Shown: in pieces, positions 39,201 to 50,896 of the stretch
Position numbering within the stretch: the first letter of the stretch is position 1
Layout of the letters: every line of letters begins with the position of its first letter
Source: Apostichopus japonicus
Taxonomy: Eukaryota; Echinodermata; Holothuroidea; Aspidochirotida; Stichopodidae
Assembly (NCBI RefSeq): GCF_037975245.1
Contig: NC_092561.1
Location: forward strand, 4,328,001 to 4,392,000
Direction: 5' to 3'
Length of the DNA: 64,000 nt
Notes under the pieces: generated by a model
Told to the model about the DNA's origin: nothing
Database searches by the model: none
The model's input: the letters and a program-made list of their open reading frames with translations, nothing else
Position numbers and translations under genes: made by a program

Positions 39201-41010
39201 CCCCGATAACAGCGTCATGCAGTGTGTAGCCTAGGCTATATAGACCTAGCCTAGTGCTACTATTTAGCCAGTGAATTGTTGCACCAAATATGTACGATAC
39301 GGAAAAAAATCAGTGATGTGTTTGTACGTATCGAAAAGGACAATTTCATAAAAGATTTGAACTCATTCCTTACCTTAAATAACGGCTAGCTAGTCTGAGA
39401 CTGTGAACGGAATTCGGTCGACACGACGTGTGAGTACGAGTACACATGCGACGGGGTCCGGTACAGAGAATACGTATGGTCAACCAGAGTGTATATAATA
39501 GCATGCATGTCCCGCATGCATGATATGTATCGCAGCTAGTTAGCGGCGGTGCATTATATACTATGACGTATATGTACGTCGTACGCGTAAAGTTGATATG
39601 AATACAGTACACCGGCTGTGTTTGAAATTACCTGTTGACAATTGTATTTTATACTACGGAACTACTGTAAATTATACAGTAATTTTTTACAGTGTAGGGT
39701 GTTGCAGTATACACATTACCAGTTCATAAGTTCATAATTACTGTCAATGATTTTATGAACCGGGCTGTTTATATATTATAGGGTGTTTCAGTATACACAT
39801 TACCAGTGCCAGTTCAGAATTACTGTTAATGATTGAATGAACCGGGCTGTTTATACAATATAGGGTGTTTAAGTATACACATTACCAGTGCCATTCCAGA
39901 ATTATTGTTAACGATTATATGAACCGGGCTGTTTATATATTATAGGGTGTTTCAGTATACACATTACCAGTGCCAGTTCAGAATTACTGTTAATGATTGA
40001 ATGAACCGGGCTGTTTATACAATATAGGGTGTTTAATTATACACATTACCAGTGCCATTCCAGAATTATTGTTAACGATTATATGAACCGGGCTGTCTAT
40101 ATATTATAGGGTGTTTCAGTATACACATTACCAGTGCCAGTTCAGAATTACTGTTAATGATTGAATGAACCGGGCTATTTATACAATATAGGGTGTTTAA
40201 TTATACACATTACCAGTGCCATTCCAGAATTATTGTTAACGATTATATGAACCGGGCTGTTTATATATTATAGGGTGTTCCAGTATACACATTACCAGTG
40301 CCAGTTCCGAATTACTGTTAATGATTGAATGAACCGGGCTGTTAATACAATATAGGGTGTTTAAGTATACACATTACTAGTGCCATTCCAGAATTATTGT
40401 TAACGATTATATGAACCTGGCTGTTTATATATTATAGGGTGTTTCAGTATACACATTACCAGTGCCAGTTCAGAATTACTGTTAATGATTGAATGAACAG
40501 GCTTGTTAATACATAATAGGGTGTTTCAGTATATACATTACCAGTGCCATTTCAGAATTACTGTTAATGGTTGAATGAATCGGGCTGTTTATACATTGTA
40601 GGTTGTTGCAGTTTATACGTTACCAGTGCATTTTCAGACTTTGACGTTTCGTAAGACGCTAGCATCATGTTATATTTGTCCACAACTTCACGTATTCCTT
40701 TAAAAAATGTATCATACTTTATTTACTGATATATAGAAGTAAATACTTCGTACCTTGTAATAGTATGGAGATAGCTGGAGAAATCACCCATGATAGTTTC
40801 AATACGCTGGATGAGATTAGCATCCTCTGAGACTTGGGGGCTTATCGCCACCACGATCCCTTCGTAACCACCTCCAGATATTCTTGCTTCTGAAATTGCG
40901 TTGTAACGTGGTTCTTGATATCCTTTATTTCCATGTACATAGTGTATCAGCACCAACATAATGATAGCTGTACTTGTCATTAATGACAAAATTGATAACA
41001 ACCTTAACAT
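17819..41010 (-). CDS. Calcium-activated chloride channel regulator (CLCA) protein, complete 15-exon gene
   Basis: Exons (high to low): 41010-40754, 27989-27725, 27457-27328, 26503-26370, 25563-25411, 24840-24666, 24252-24128, 23833-23677, 22784-22525, 21656-21476, 20840-20671, 20190-20016, 19548-19429, 18917-18735 and 18272-18031 or beyond. Every junction has GT/AG sites and matching phase, giving 908 residues, the usual CLCA length. In order: hydrophobic leader (1-27); N-terminal CLCA block ([12 protein letters not shown], then [12 protein letters not shown]); zincin motif HEWAH (178-182) with GVFDE; VWA domain with DNSAS (299-303) and LTDGEE (397); beta-rich region with [19 protein letters not shown]3-like C-terminal domain (about 768-850); membrane span about 883-905. 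CLCA proteins are secreted or membrane-tethered metalloproteases that cleave themselves and modulate TMEM16A-type chloride channels. Paralogue identity is not resolved. Confidence 0.93.
25411..25563 (-). CDS. CLCA exon 5: start of the VWA domain with MIDAS motif
   Basis: The 51-codon exon ends with [22 protein letters not shown]-type sequence. DNSAS is an intact DxSxS metal-ion-dependent adhesion site. The domain continues through exons 6 (24666-24840), 7 (24128-24252, [10 protein letters not shown]) and 8 (23677-23833, LIHTIAIG), so the fold is complete. Confidence 0.9.
27328..27457 (-). CDS. CLCA exon 3: zinc-metalloprotease active site
   Basis: This 43-codon exon starts [17 protein letters not shown]. 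The HExxH pair, the following glycine and the acidic DE match the HExxHxxxGxxDE arrangement of the CLCA N-terminal protease, so catalytic competence for self-cleavage is expected. It ends [11 protein letters not shown], equivalent to the EATRC segment in vertebrate CLCAs. Confidence 0.92.
28000..30390. other. CLCA intron 1, proximal part
   Basis: No exons recognised. It contains three 144-base tandem repeat units (29,340-29,765) and a CACACCCA-rich microsatellite at 29,768-29,806. Otherwise it is AT-rich unique sequence. Confidence 0.6.
29340..29765 (+). repeat. 144-base tandem repeat, about 3 copies
   Basis: Units share TGACCNNAAATGACCTTTGA, a GGTACTTCTACACACTAA-like core and GAGATATCGTGTTTACAAGG. 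Core starts at 29361, 29505 and 29649 give a 144-base period. The text resembles dispersed repeats common in marine deuterostome genomes (TGACCTTTGACCCC type). Confidence 0.8.
30355..30395 (+). repeat. Left fragment of the 82-base satellite, cut off by the transposon
   Basis: The text GATTGAATGAACCCGGCTG followed by TTTATACGTTATA is a partial unit of the array that resumes at 39,695. Its position shows that the DNA between was inserted into the satellite. Confidence 0.8.
30396..30930 (+). repeat. Subterminal 63-base palindromic repeats of the CACTA-like element
   Basis: Units start near 30588, 30651, 30714 and 30777, each with AACTGTRAAATTRACAA then TTGTAAATNAATTTACA. Each unit can fold on itself. 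Such arrays near the ends are typical transposase-binding regions. Confidence 0.8.
32514..32784. mobile_element. hAT-type MITE, 271 bases, 8-base TSD
   Basis: The ends are TAGTGTTGGCGCTAGGA and, reverse-complemented, CAGTGATGGCGCTAAGC. Both flanks read ATTGCTAC (32506-32513 and 32785-32792), a perfect 8-base target duplication. The interior has long G and C runs. There is no coding capacity. It is nested within the CACTA-like element. Confidence 0.85.
34403..35331 (-). CDS. Two exons of a transposon-encoded accessory protein
   Basis: Exon 35331-35279 (start approximate; [18 protein letters not shown]) joins at phase 1 to exon 34568-34403 ([20 protein letters not shown], then [16 protein letters not shown] and ATLDFFQR), which ends at phase 2. 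The pattern TPxLI...G, then VV..I...ALGMLF..YY.FNI.Y....TL.F.QR, resembles a family of multi-copy animal proteins carried by DNA transposons; this is from memory and is inference. It lies in the same orientation as CLCA, within the 9.3-kb element. Upstream and downstream exons were not located, so it is partial. Confidence 0.5.
34818..34933. mobile_element. hAT-type MITE, 116 bases, palindromic
   Basis: The ends are TAGGGATGTACCCGAT and, reverse-complemented, TAGGGGTGTACCGGAT, flanked by TTAACAGT and ATAACAGT (8-base TSD with one mismatch). The interior is built of repeated ATCCGGCCGGA-like segments and is almost fully self-complementary. It is nested within the CACTA-like element. Confidence 0.8.
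36050..36690. repeat. Dispersed repeat family copy, ending in a CAGCATGCTGG palindrome
   Basis: Text of the type GTGACCTTTGACCCCAAAT and CCAAGTTTCATGAAATTCC leads to TAGAGTGATAGAATGATAGA and CACCAGCATGCTGGTATGAG. A related end occurs at 33,020-33,120 (ACCAGCATGATGCTGGTATG). The two shared ends in one orientation indicate a dispersed family. Class not determined. Confidence 0.55.
37120..37225 (+). repeat. 42-base minisatellite, about 2.5 copies
   Basis: GCGCAATCTTTAAATTCGCG followed by GGATTTTCCATTATA is repeated head to tail, with the last unit diverged. It lies next to sequences ending CAACAGCCCTA (37,303-37,317 and 37,646-37,658) that resemble decayed hAT termini. Confidence 0.7.
39695..40640 (+). 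repeat. 82-base satellite with a 164-base two-monomer higher-order unit
   Basis: GAACCGGGCTGTTTATA recurs at an exact 82-base spacing (about 39757, 39839, 39921, 40003, 40085, 40167 and on). Two monomer types alternate: one with AATGATTGAATGAACCGGGC then ACAATATAGGG, the other with AACGATTATATGAACC then ATATTATAGGG. The order decays near 40,480-40,640. A partial unit lies at 30,355-30,395 across the transposon. Confidence 0.88.
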
Positions 41011-41141
41011 AGTTGTAGTTTATTATAATAACGGTAAAACCGTTAACAGGTAGTTGTCTAATAAAGCAGCTTGGCGTCAAACCGTGGATATAAGACTCCT
41101 AACAATGTATGAAACTTACATTTGTGGCAGTAACTGAACTA

Positions 41142-41880
41142 CTACTGGAAAATCAACAGAAGTTCCCATACACTATAAATCCTGTGTTCCCATTTCTTGA
41201 ACGTTAAACAAACGTCCATTCCGGCAAAAACAGGTTTATGGTATATTGCATTGTTTTCAAGTGTGATATATAGGCAGTGGAGGCATTCACTGTCAATTTG
41301 TGTTTCATTCATGCGTAGCTGGGCATTTGAAAACGCGCCCTTCAATACCACTTTCATAACAGTGTAGTACAGTAGACAACTTAAAAAGCTCCAGTAATAA
41401 AAAATACTCAACTGCGCTGTACAAAGACATAACAAGTAATCAACAAAAGCTATGTTAAAATAGACAGTCTTTAGGCTAGATCTAAAATTAGCTAGATCTG
41501 TGATACCACGAGTGTCTAAGGGAAGCGAGTTCCAAATATAGGGGCCGCAATATTCAAAGCGCCTTTTACCCATTTCAGTTTTACACCTAAGGATACGAAG
41601 CAAGTTAGCAGCGTTGAGTGTTGTTACTTGTTATCGAGTAGGGGCAAAGCGAACAATGCATTTACTCAGGTACACATGGGCGTTCCTGGACAAACAATTG
41701 TGGACCAATACAGATAGTCTTAAAAAGGATTCTATACTTGACTGACAGCCAGTGTAGAGAGTATAGAATAGATAGAGAATCTGGATTATTTCCATAAGTA
41801 ATACCAAACACAGTTCTAGCTGCAGAGTTCTGAAGATGCTGCAACTTAGGTTTTTTTTAAAGATTCTGTATAGAAGAGAA
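41142..41880 (-). mobile_element. LINE C-terminal remnant (CR1/L2-like)
   Basis: Minus-strand frames encode LQHLQNSAARTVFGITYG and LHWLSVKYRILFKTIC, then, after an interruption, KTEMGKRRFEYCGPYIWNSL and LANFRSSLKTVYF. This is the classic tail of the reverse-transcriptase region in CR1/L2-type LINEs. It lies about 100-900 bases upstream of the CLCA start codon in the same orientation. The copy is truncated and interrupted, so inactive. Confidence 0.8.
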
Positions 41881-42625
41881 TTGCAATAATTTAATTTTAA
41901 GGGAAACTAAGGTTTAAATGTCAAGGGAGTTTTCTTGTTCTCATAACACAGATTTAAAGTTATAAAGATTATAAACCATTTTTTTTTTGGGGGGGGGGGG
42001 TTATATTATAGTTTATATAAAGGTATAACATATCCATGATGAACATAAACATGTAGTCCTGAACTGAGCAGTTCGCTACATAATATACTCCGCGTAAAGC
42101 CTTAAGGAACATTCCAGAGATTACGTAGATGTCAAGGTGGAATATCTTGAGAATGTATTCTAACACTCAATTTCTTCTTGGTAAATGACATATCAAGACT
42201 GCAATCCTGCCTAAAGTCATTCCATATTTGATTTAGTACTTAAACTTATGATATTATCATTACACCCGCACATGGCCATGTATCATCTACCTGATGTTTT
42301 GTTGCGTTCATATTTCTGCCCGCACAATGTGCTATTATTGCGATCACATATTTATATGGAGATCTTGTATATTCTGAACCTATATCTTGTATATTCTGAA
42401 CCTTTATTTTGTCAGTTTAAGTACCTTCAAATATTAGAATTATATATACTTATAAATCGAAATTTTTCAACAAATCTATAAAGAGAAAGTTAAACAATCG
42501 TCACTCAAATGACAACTGACGATATTTTTTTATAATGAAATATAATATGACTTACTGATTTACGTGTAATCTTAGTGTCATTCAGACATAAATATTATAA
42601 ATAATCCTATACTTATCAGTCATTG

Positions 42626-44437
42626 TACAGGCGCGTATCCAGGATTTTCTAACCCGGGGGGCGCGAATTACTATCTAAGCGGAGCGCCACCATCAGTTGG
42701 CGCGGAGCGTACAAGAAAATTTTTGGTTTTGATACCCCCCAGATCACCGGAAATGGCACTTCTCGGGCTTGAAAATGAGCAACCAGATGTAGACTTTTGC
42801 CTGAGAAGCAAGTATTTCCCAAAAGTTTTTTTTTCCATCCATAACCTTTTTGAAGATTGTCACCAGTCACACATCATGTTCGACCTGATTGCATGTCCTA
42901 TGGATCATAGCTTTTGTAGATGATTCTACGTCACGGCCCACAATATCCGAAAGCCCCACTTTTCAAGGTTTTAAGCCCATTATTTGTTGAGAATTTGAAA
43001 ATTCCCATTTCTCGTGAATAAAATCACTTGAAAACATACCCATAATAATGCACAAAATTCAATCTATGGATAACCAATATAGAAAAACCTCCTTGAACCC
43101 CTAACAGACAGGTCAAAATTGCACGAGTAGAGGAAAGTATGATGAATAATGTTGGTGAGGAAATTTTGGAAAATTCCGACACAGTTAATTTATTGGTGTA
43201 GAAATATTGCAACTTCTTGTAATGGCTATTGTAAAACTTGGTTGAAGGAACAGAAAAATAGCAGATATTTCCGATATCAGGTATATCGAAACCGAACACT
43301 ACACACATAGGCGTAGGTCCCGTAGAAATTTTTTCCAATTTTTTTCGAAAACCTACTGAAAGAAAAATAAATAGCAATGAATAGCTTAAAAATGATCTCC
43401 GTGGTAATTAAAATTAAGTTCTAAGCTTGGCCGACATTACTACTGTAAAAGAGTTTTGACATAAATGGATCTGTATGCTTTTCTCCATCTACATAAGATA
43501 TTTGGTTGTTTACATTAGCATTTGGCGGTATACTGTGCAACTTTGACGGACCGTGCGGTACACGATGCCATGCAATATAATGAGCGATGTTTGCTTATAT
43601 GATATTGGCATCGATATGTTGAACACATAGACAGTTTTTGAGGCTGTTCATCGTGGAAAATGCATTTCAATGCTCACTGATATGATGTTATATCTGCTCT
43701 TTGCTTTACAAATTCGAACAGGCGTGTAGCGAGTAATTGCCTGTAGGCAAACTATCTAAGCGAAGCGCCACCATGAGTTGGCGCGAAGCGTACAAGACAA
43801 ATTTTGGCCGAAAATGCCTCCCAGATCGCTGGAAATGACACTTCCCAGGCCTTGTAAGTTGCATCTAAGCATTGTCTATTTTGAAATTACTAGCGATGTC
43901 ATAAAGAAAATTTGCTCGGGGGGGGGGGGGGCGGTCGCCCCCTTCCCGAAATGTTCCCCGACGACTCGGTCGAGTTCAAGACCAGCCACAGTTGGTTCCA
44001 TATAGCACAATTCTACAATTGTTTAAGGCGTCCATACACACACACGCGTTATGATAGACCATATATAGTATTTATATAGATACATTAGTGAGAGAGGAAA
44101 AATGGAAACGTCAAAAATGGAGTTGTCGATGTAAGGGGTAGAGTGAGGCGCACACCCCTTCCGTAATCCTTGATCTGTCACTGGCTACCTGTGTATATAA
44201 TAGGGATCAGCGCTTTAGCTATGACTGTTCCTCTTTCTCTTCCCGAGGTCTTGGCTATCTTCTACTCCCTCCTTTCTCCTTTTTCCCTCTTTTTTTCTTT
44301 TTCTTTTCCCTTCCTTCCTCTCCTCCTTTTCTTTTTATCCCCCTCCTTTTCCCTTTTTTCTTCTCTTTTTTTCTCTCCTCTTTTCCTTACCCGGGGGGCG
44401 CGCGCCCCCAACGCCCCCCCTGGATACGCACCTGCTT
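42626..44437. mobile_element. Cluster of decayed GC-rich TIR-type elements
   Basis: CAGGCGCGTATCCAGG at 42,628 and the inverted CCTGGATACGCACCTG ending near 44,437 would be matching termini. A related end, CAGGCGTGTAGCGAG, starts near 43,718. Two copies of GCGCCACCATSAGTTGGCGC, an inverted-repeat motif, follow ACTATCTAAGCG near 42,671 and 43,750. No target duplication could be matched, so this may be several overlapping insertions. It includes a poly-G run at 43,918-43,932 and a T/C-rich tract at 44,270-44,395. Confidence 0.5.
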
Positions 44438-45545
44438 TTCATCTAAATATTTGCAAACTGTTTCATACAATTGCTTTAAATGAGGATAGCGTGTTGAAAA
44501 AGCTGTTAAAAACGTGTGAAACTGTATCATATTTCCTTTTGTTATATCATATATTGTGTCCCTTGTATAAGGCCAATTGATAGGACTTATTGGATGTAAG
44601 CTACACATTTCAAATGGAGGGAGAGCCGTCATTACTTAGTTGATGTCACCAACTTTAGGGAAATTTACAAAAAAAGTTATAATTTTATCAATATATAAAA
44701 TTGTGGTGCTACAAAAGTAAACGCATGAGGCAGCTTTTAATAGACATGCAAGTAGGGGGAATATGAATAGCTGATTTGGAATGAACTACTAGTATCCTCC
44801 TTTAATCCTAATGAGTTGTCCCACTAACTTACCTTTAGGAGCCATGTAAATATTACATCACTCAATATTCCAGAATTTGGCCTTTTTGTTGGTTTCTGTG
44901 ATAAATACATAGTACATTAAGGGATGAAAATACTCTTATCTAGTTCAGATATTGCTATAAAGAAAGATGGTATACCAGCTGGTCAAAACAGACAGAAAAA
45001 TACCAACTGTCAATACTGCAGAAGTACTAGCCACATTCATTGCAAACATAAGAACTGCAAAACACTGAGACAATGGCTAGGTCGACAATCCTAACATTTT
45101 TTAATGTTTACCCTGAGAGGTACTACACCTACAACTAACTGATGAACTTCTCAGTAGCACAAACACAGTTTCTCCCAAAACTTATATCTGTCATATGCCT
45201 TCTTTTGCAGAACAGAAGGCTTAGGACTCTCATAATGCATCCAACTGAGCCAAATCTGACATTGATGTAATATACTTTAAGAATAGTAGTAATGTCTTTA
45301 AAGTCGCCAGTCTTTTGGTAAACAGCAGCAAACTATTATTGACACCAATCAGCCAGCAAATGCAGAATAATATAGCCCAGCTAGTTCTGAAGCCAGTCCA
45401 GTTCACACAGTTGGTGCCTCCACAAATGTAACACCCATTAATGTAGGTACTAATACAAATTGTAATAATAATTATCACAATACTTAGTGAATTAATGTAC
45501 AACAGAGAACTACATGTCAGAAAGTGTAATGTAAATTGTTTCAAA

Positions 45546-45897
45546 AAACTTTTTTCTCCATGGAAGATTGTCTACTCCATAGTCAAAGCGTAGTTTACAA
45601 TCTGGTTGTATGTCTTTGGTTGTGAACAGGCAGAGATGTGGTCTTCTTCTAATGATAACCACCTTCATGGCACAATTGGCTTCCTTGGGATGACAAACAT
45701 CATTAACCTTTCTCCCATATCCAACATGCTTAGTTGCATCGATACTGATGAAAATAATCAAATACTTGTACTTCAGACCTTGTCGCAACAACACTAAAAT
45801 CAGCCGGGGCATTTGACTCTTTAGCCACAAGCCAGAAGTCACTGGTTGAAAACATGTATTGTAGTTTTTCCAATCAGGGGTTCAGGTTTCAAGGCCT
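45546..45897 (-). pseudogene. SET-domain (lysine methyltransferase-like) fragment
   Basis: The minus-strand frame encodes SIDATKHVGYGRKVNDVCHP, then EANCAMKVVIIRRRPHLCLF and LRFDYGVDNLPWRKK. This matches the SET-domain C-terminal core: IDAT..., GR.VN..., N-C MK..., PHLCLFA..DI and the RYDYG-type catalytic tyrosine motif. The usual NHSC is NDVCH here. Just upstream another frame reads PEPLIGKTTIHVFNQ, so the reading frame is broken nearby. No SET N-terminal part, start or flanking exons were found. It may be a relic of a duplicated gene or a domain carried by a transposon. Confidence 0.6.
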
Positions 45898-46249
45898 GTC
45901 ACTAGCTACACTGTAATGCGATTTTATATTGCTTTATTCACCACCTGCACTGATTATATAATCTTGCTAAAAGGCCTTCAAATGTAGTAAGTTCCATAAT
46001 TGTGACAACTTGAATAGGCTAAGACTATGGGACCTAGCGTTAGTATTGCGAAACCACCATAGGCTAGGCCTAGCCTAGCACAATATCTGCAGTGTTAGCC
46101 TTAGGATAGGGATACTTAGAACTAACTTACATAATCATCCTTCCTGCTTAGCCTTAGTATAAGTTGAAAAATTTTGATATTATATATATTAGTAAGGCCT
46201 AATTTATCCCAATATAGTTTTTAATTTATCCCATATAGTAAAATTATAT

Positions 46250-46282
46250 ATATGAATAAATATATATATATGATATGAATAA

Positions 46283-46359
<77 letters not shown>
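46250..46359. repeat. (TA)n tract
   Basis: A nearly pure AT dinucleotide run of about 75 bases preceded by interrupted (ATAAATATAT) units. It marks the left edge of the duplicated 1.2-kb segment. Confidence 0.9.
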
Positions 46360-46360
<1 letters not shown>

Positions 46361-46419
46361 CCTACAAATCACTCACGGTGTTTTAACATATCATTCTTCC
46401 AAATATTTTAACATACAAA

Positions 46420-48999
<2,580 letters not shown>

Positions 49000-49000
<1 letters not shown>

Positions 49001-50560
49001 ATGTTTGATAGAGAAAGAAAAGATGCGGGTGCAGGACTAAAAAAGAACTTAATATTGTATGTCATACATGTATGGTTTTACGAGTTCCTTGCTTGATTAC
49101 ATTTCATGGATACTTCTTTATCTGTCATTTTCAATTTCATTTTGGTAAACACTTTTTATGTGAACTTAAAGCAGATATTATGTTTTTTTCATTTCATCGT
49201 CAATGTTATACCCCTGAGTATTGATACACAAAGTAAGACGTTAAATCTGAATATAAGAGACTGACTTCAGTTAGCTTGAGGTTTTGAAAAGCCAATGATG
49301 GATTCCTCGCGAGTTCCTGCTTGCAGGAGGATCTAAAATACATACATACACACATACATACACAAGACTGTTATTGACTAAACTAAGATATCCTCCTATT
49401 AGATGTTTTAATGAAGAAGTCATTCCTATCCCCAAAAGGAGAGGGTAAAAGTAGTAATTACTACAACCGTGTGTTTAGAAATAATATTATACTTAATTTA
49501 TAACCTAAATATTCTTCAATATCTACCGTTTCTTATCTAAAATAGTACTACTTACATTGAACACGAGTAGAAATTTTTAACTTCACCTTTATTGCTATAT
49601 AGGATTTTTGTATTGAATGGTATCGAACAAAATTAGCCCAAATGATGCTTGCAAGGGAATTATATTCCTCCTTACTTTCATAATGATGAGTAAAAATATT
49701 CAACAACAATATATTCGACATATTATGTTATTCTTCACTCATGATGCGCACGTGACTTCATATCAGAGCGCTTATTGTATAATATGAAACATTTTGTACT
49801 GTAGTTGTCATCGCGATGAGGTCGTGTGATCTATTAAACTTTCAAAGGTTGCGAATATGTCACATGCTTGTGTGTATGCCGTTGATAAACAACAAGTATA
49901 CGTTAACGGCAGTTTCATCAGAAGGCCTAGGGGCGTTATAGTATAGGTTAGCGTTACAAATCAACAAATAGTGTCGATAGAAATAAGAAATAAATGTCAT
50001 GATCACCTCATAAACTAAAGGTTGTCTTCACTTTCTCGCATTATTTCTCATATTATATATACTAGATGTTAGAGTGGCACTCTAGTTGAAAAGACTAAAG
50101 TTTTCTAATAATGACACAGTGAAAGCAAATGCTCGGATACGAACAATATTGTGTTAACATTACGTATACAGTTTCCATACTGAGTATATTAAAATAATCT
50201 GAAAAGACACTATGAATGCGTGTATCCTGTCTTTCCTATAACTTATTTAACAATGGATAAATGCTTTGTTCTCTATCGTAGGTAAACAAGGAACAAAGGG
50301 CCTGACGTTTGGGTCCTAGCAGGATCAATGAATCTGAAGCAAACTTTCGTTGCTCTCTGACGGAGGTAAATAAAAAGAGCAAAAGGCCTGGCATTTTGAT
50401 CCTAGCCCATAGATCTTTTCGCAATAATTCGCATTCAACAAATGAACTAAGCAGAATAAAACTTCAAAATATAAATACCTACTTCGTTTTCCACTGGCCT
50501 TCAAAACAAACAAAAGATGTTTCTAACTGCGAGAGCAAAGTTCAATTAAAAAATTCACAC
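49000..50560. other. Intergenic region upstream of the VWD-mosaic gene
   Basis: No gene seen. An 88-base direct repeat lies at about 50,281-50,415 (GGTAAACAAGGAACAAAGGGCCT and GGTAAATAAAAAGAGCAAAAGGCCT versions, each followed by TTTNGGTCCTAGC-like text). A short CATACATACACA microsatellite lies near 49,341-49,363. Confidence 0.55.
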
Positions 50561-50565
50561 TGACA

Positions 50566-50896
50566 ATTAACGTGACAAGCATGGACCAATAGGAATGATC
50601 AAATAGACTCAGCCATTAATTTTCATGAACTTTTCAACCAGCATAATTTGTTAATATAAAACATAAAATAGTGTATTTCAAACATCTATTCACGTGACAA
50701 GCACAGACCAATGAGAATGATTGAACCAGTTCACTGGCAGGCCATAAAAAGTCATACATATTTTTGACTTAGCCACTAGATATTAGGGTTTGCTACCAGT
50801 GTGTCTAGTTTAATACAACGTCGTATTTCGAACATTTGTTAAAGAACTGAAGTTAAGAAAATTGTACATCTGTTAGCCAACCTGTCGATCTGCAAG
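50566..50896 (+). promoter_or_regulatory. Probable promoter region with duplicated CCAAT element
   Basis: The block ACGTGACAAGCATGGACCAAT at about 50,571 recurs as CACGTGACAAGCACAGACCAAT near 50,693, about 120 bases apart. Each holds a CCAAT box; the second has a full CACGTG E-box. A TATA-like CCATAAAAAG follows at about 50,743, roughly 150 bases before the start codon at 50,897. Position and composition fit the promoter of the downstream gene; the exact start site is inferred. Confidence 0.5.

Larger units (their letters stand above)
30396..39694 (-). mobile_element. 9.3-kb CACTA/EnSpm-like DNA transposon in CLCA intron 1
   Basis: The left end reads CACTGTAAAGAAAAAATTG and the reverse complement of the right end reads CACTGTAAAAAATTACTG. 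Both are flanked by a TA duplication (30394-30395 and 39695-39696) inside an 82-base satellite unit, so the empty site can be read directly. Just inside the left end, 63-base subterminal units built on TTGTAAATTTACA palindromes run to about 30,930, as CACTA elements often have. On the minus strand two exons (about 35331-35279 and 34568-34403) join in phase to encode a TE-type accessory protein. A transposase could not be recognised. Terminal CACTG, a 2-base TSD and subterminal repeats favour EnSpm/CACTA; a TA-targeting family is the alternative. Two smaller elements are nested inside. Confidence 0.75.

Noticed and set aside
39370-39612. 80-codon minus-strand frame at the right end of the CACTA-like element
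   Set aside because: No similarity to a known domain; it could be a leader region of the element gene but nothing supports coding.
43024-43377. 117-codon minus-strand frame
   Set aside because: It lies within the decayed TIR-element cluster, has no recognisable domain and has biased, low-quality composition.
45230-45544. 104-codon minus-strand frame next to the SET fragment
   Set aside because: Hydrophobic chance frame with no continuation of the SET domain or splice signals linking the two.
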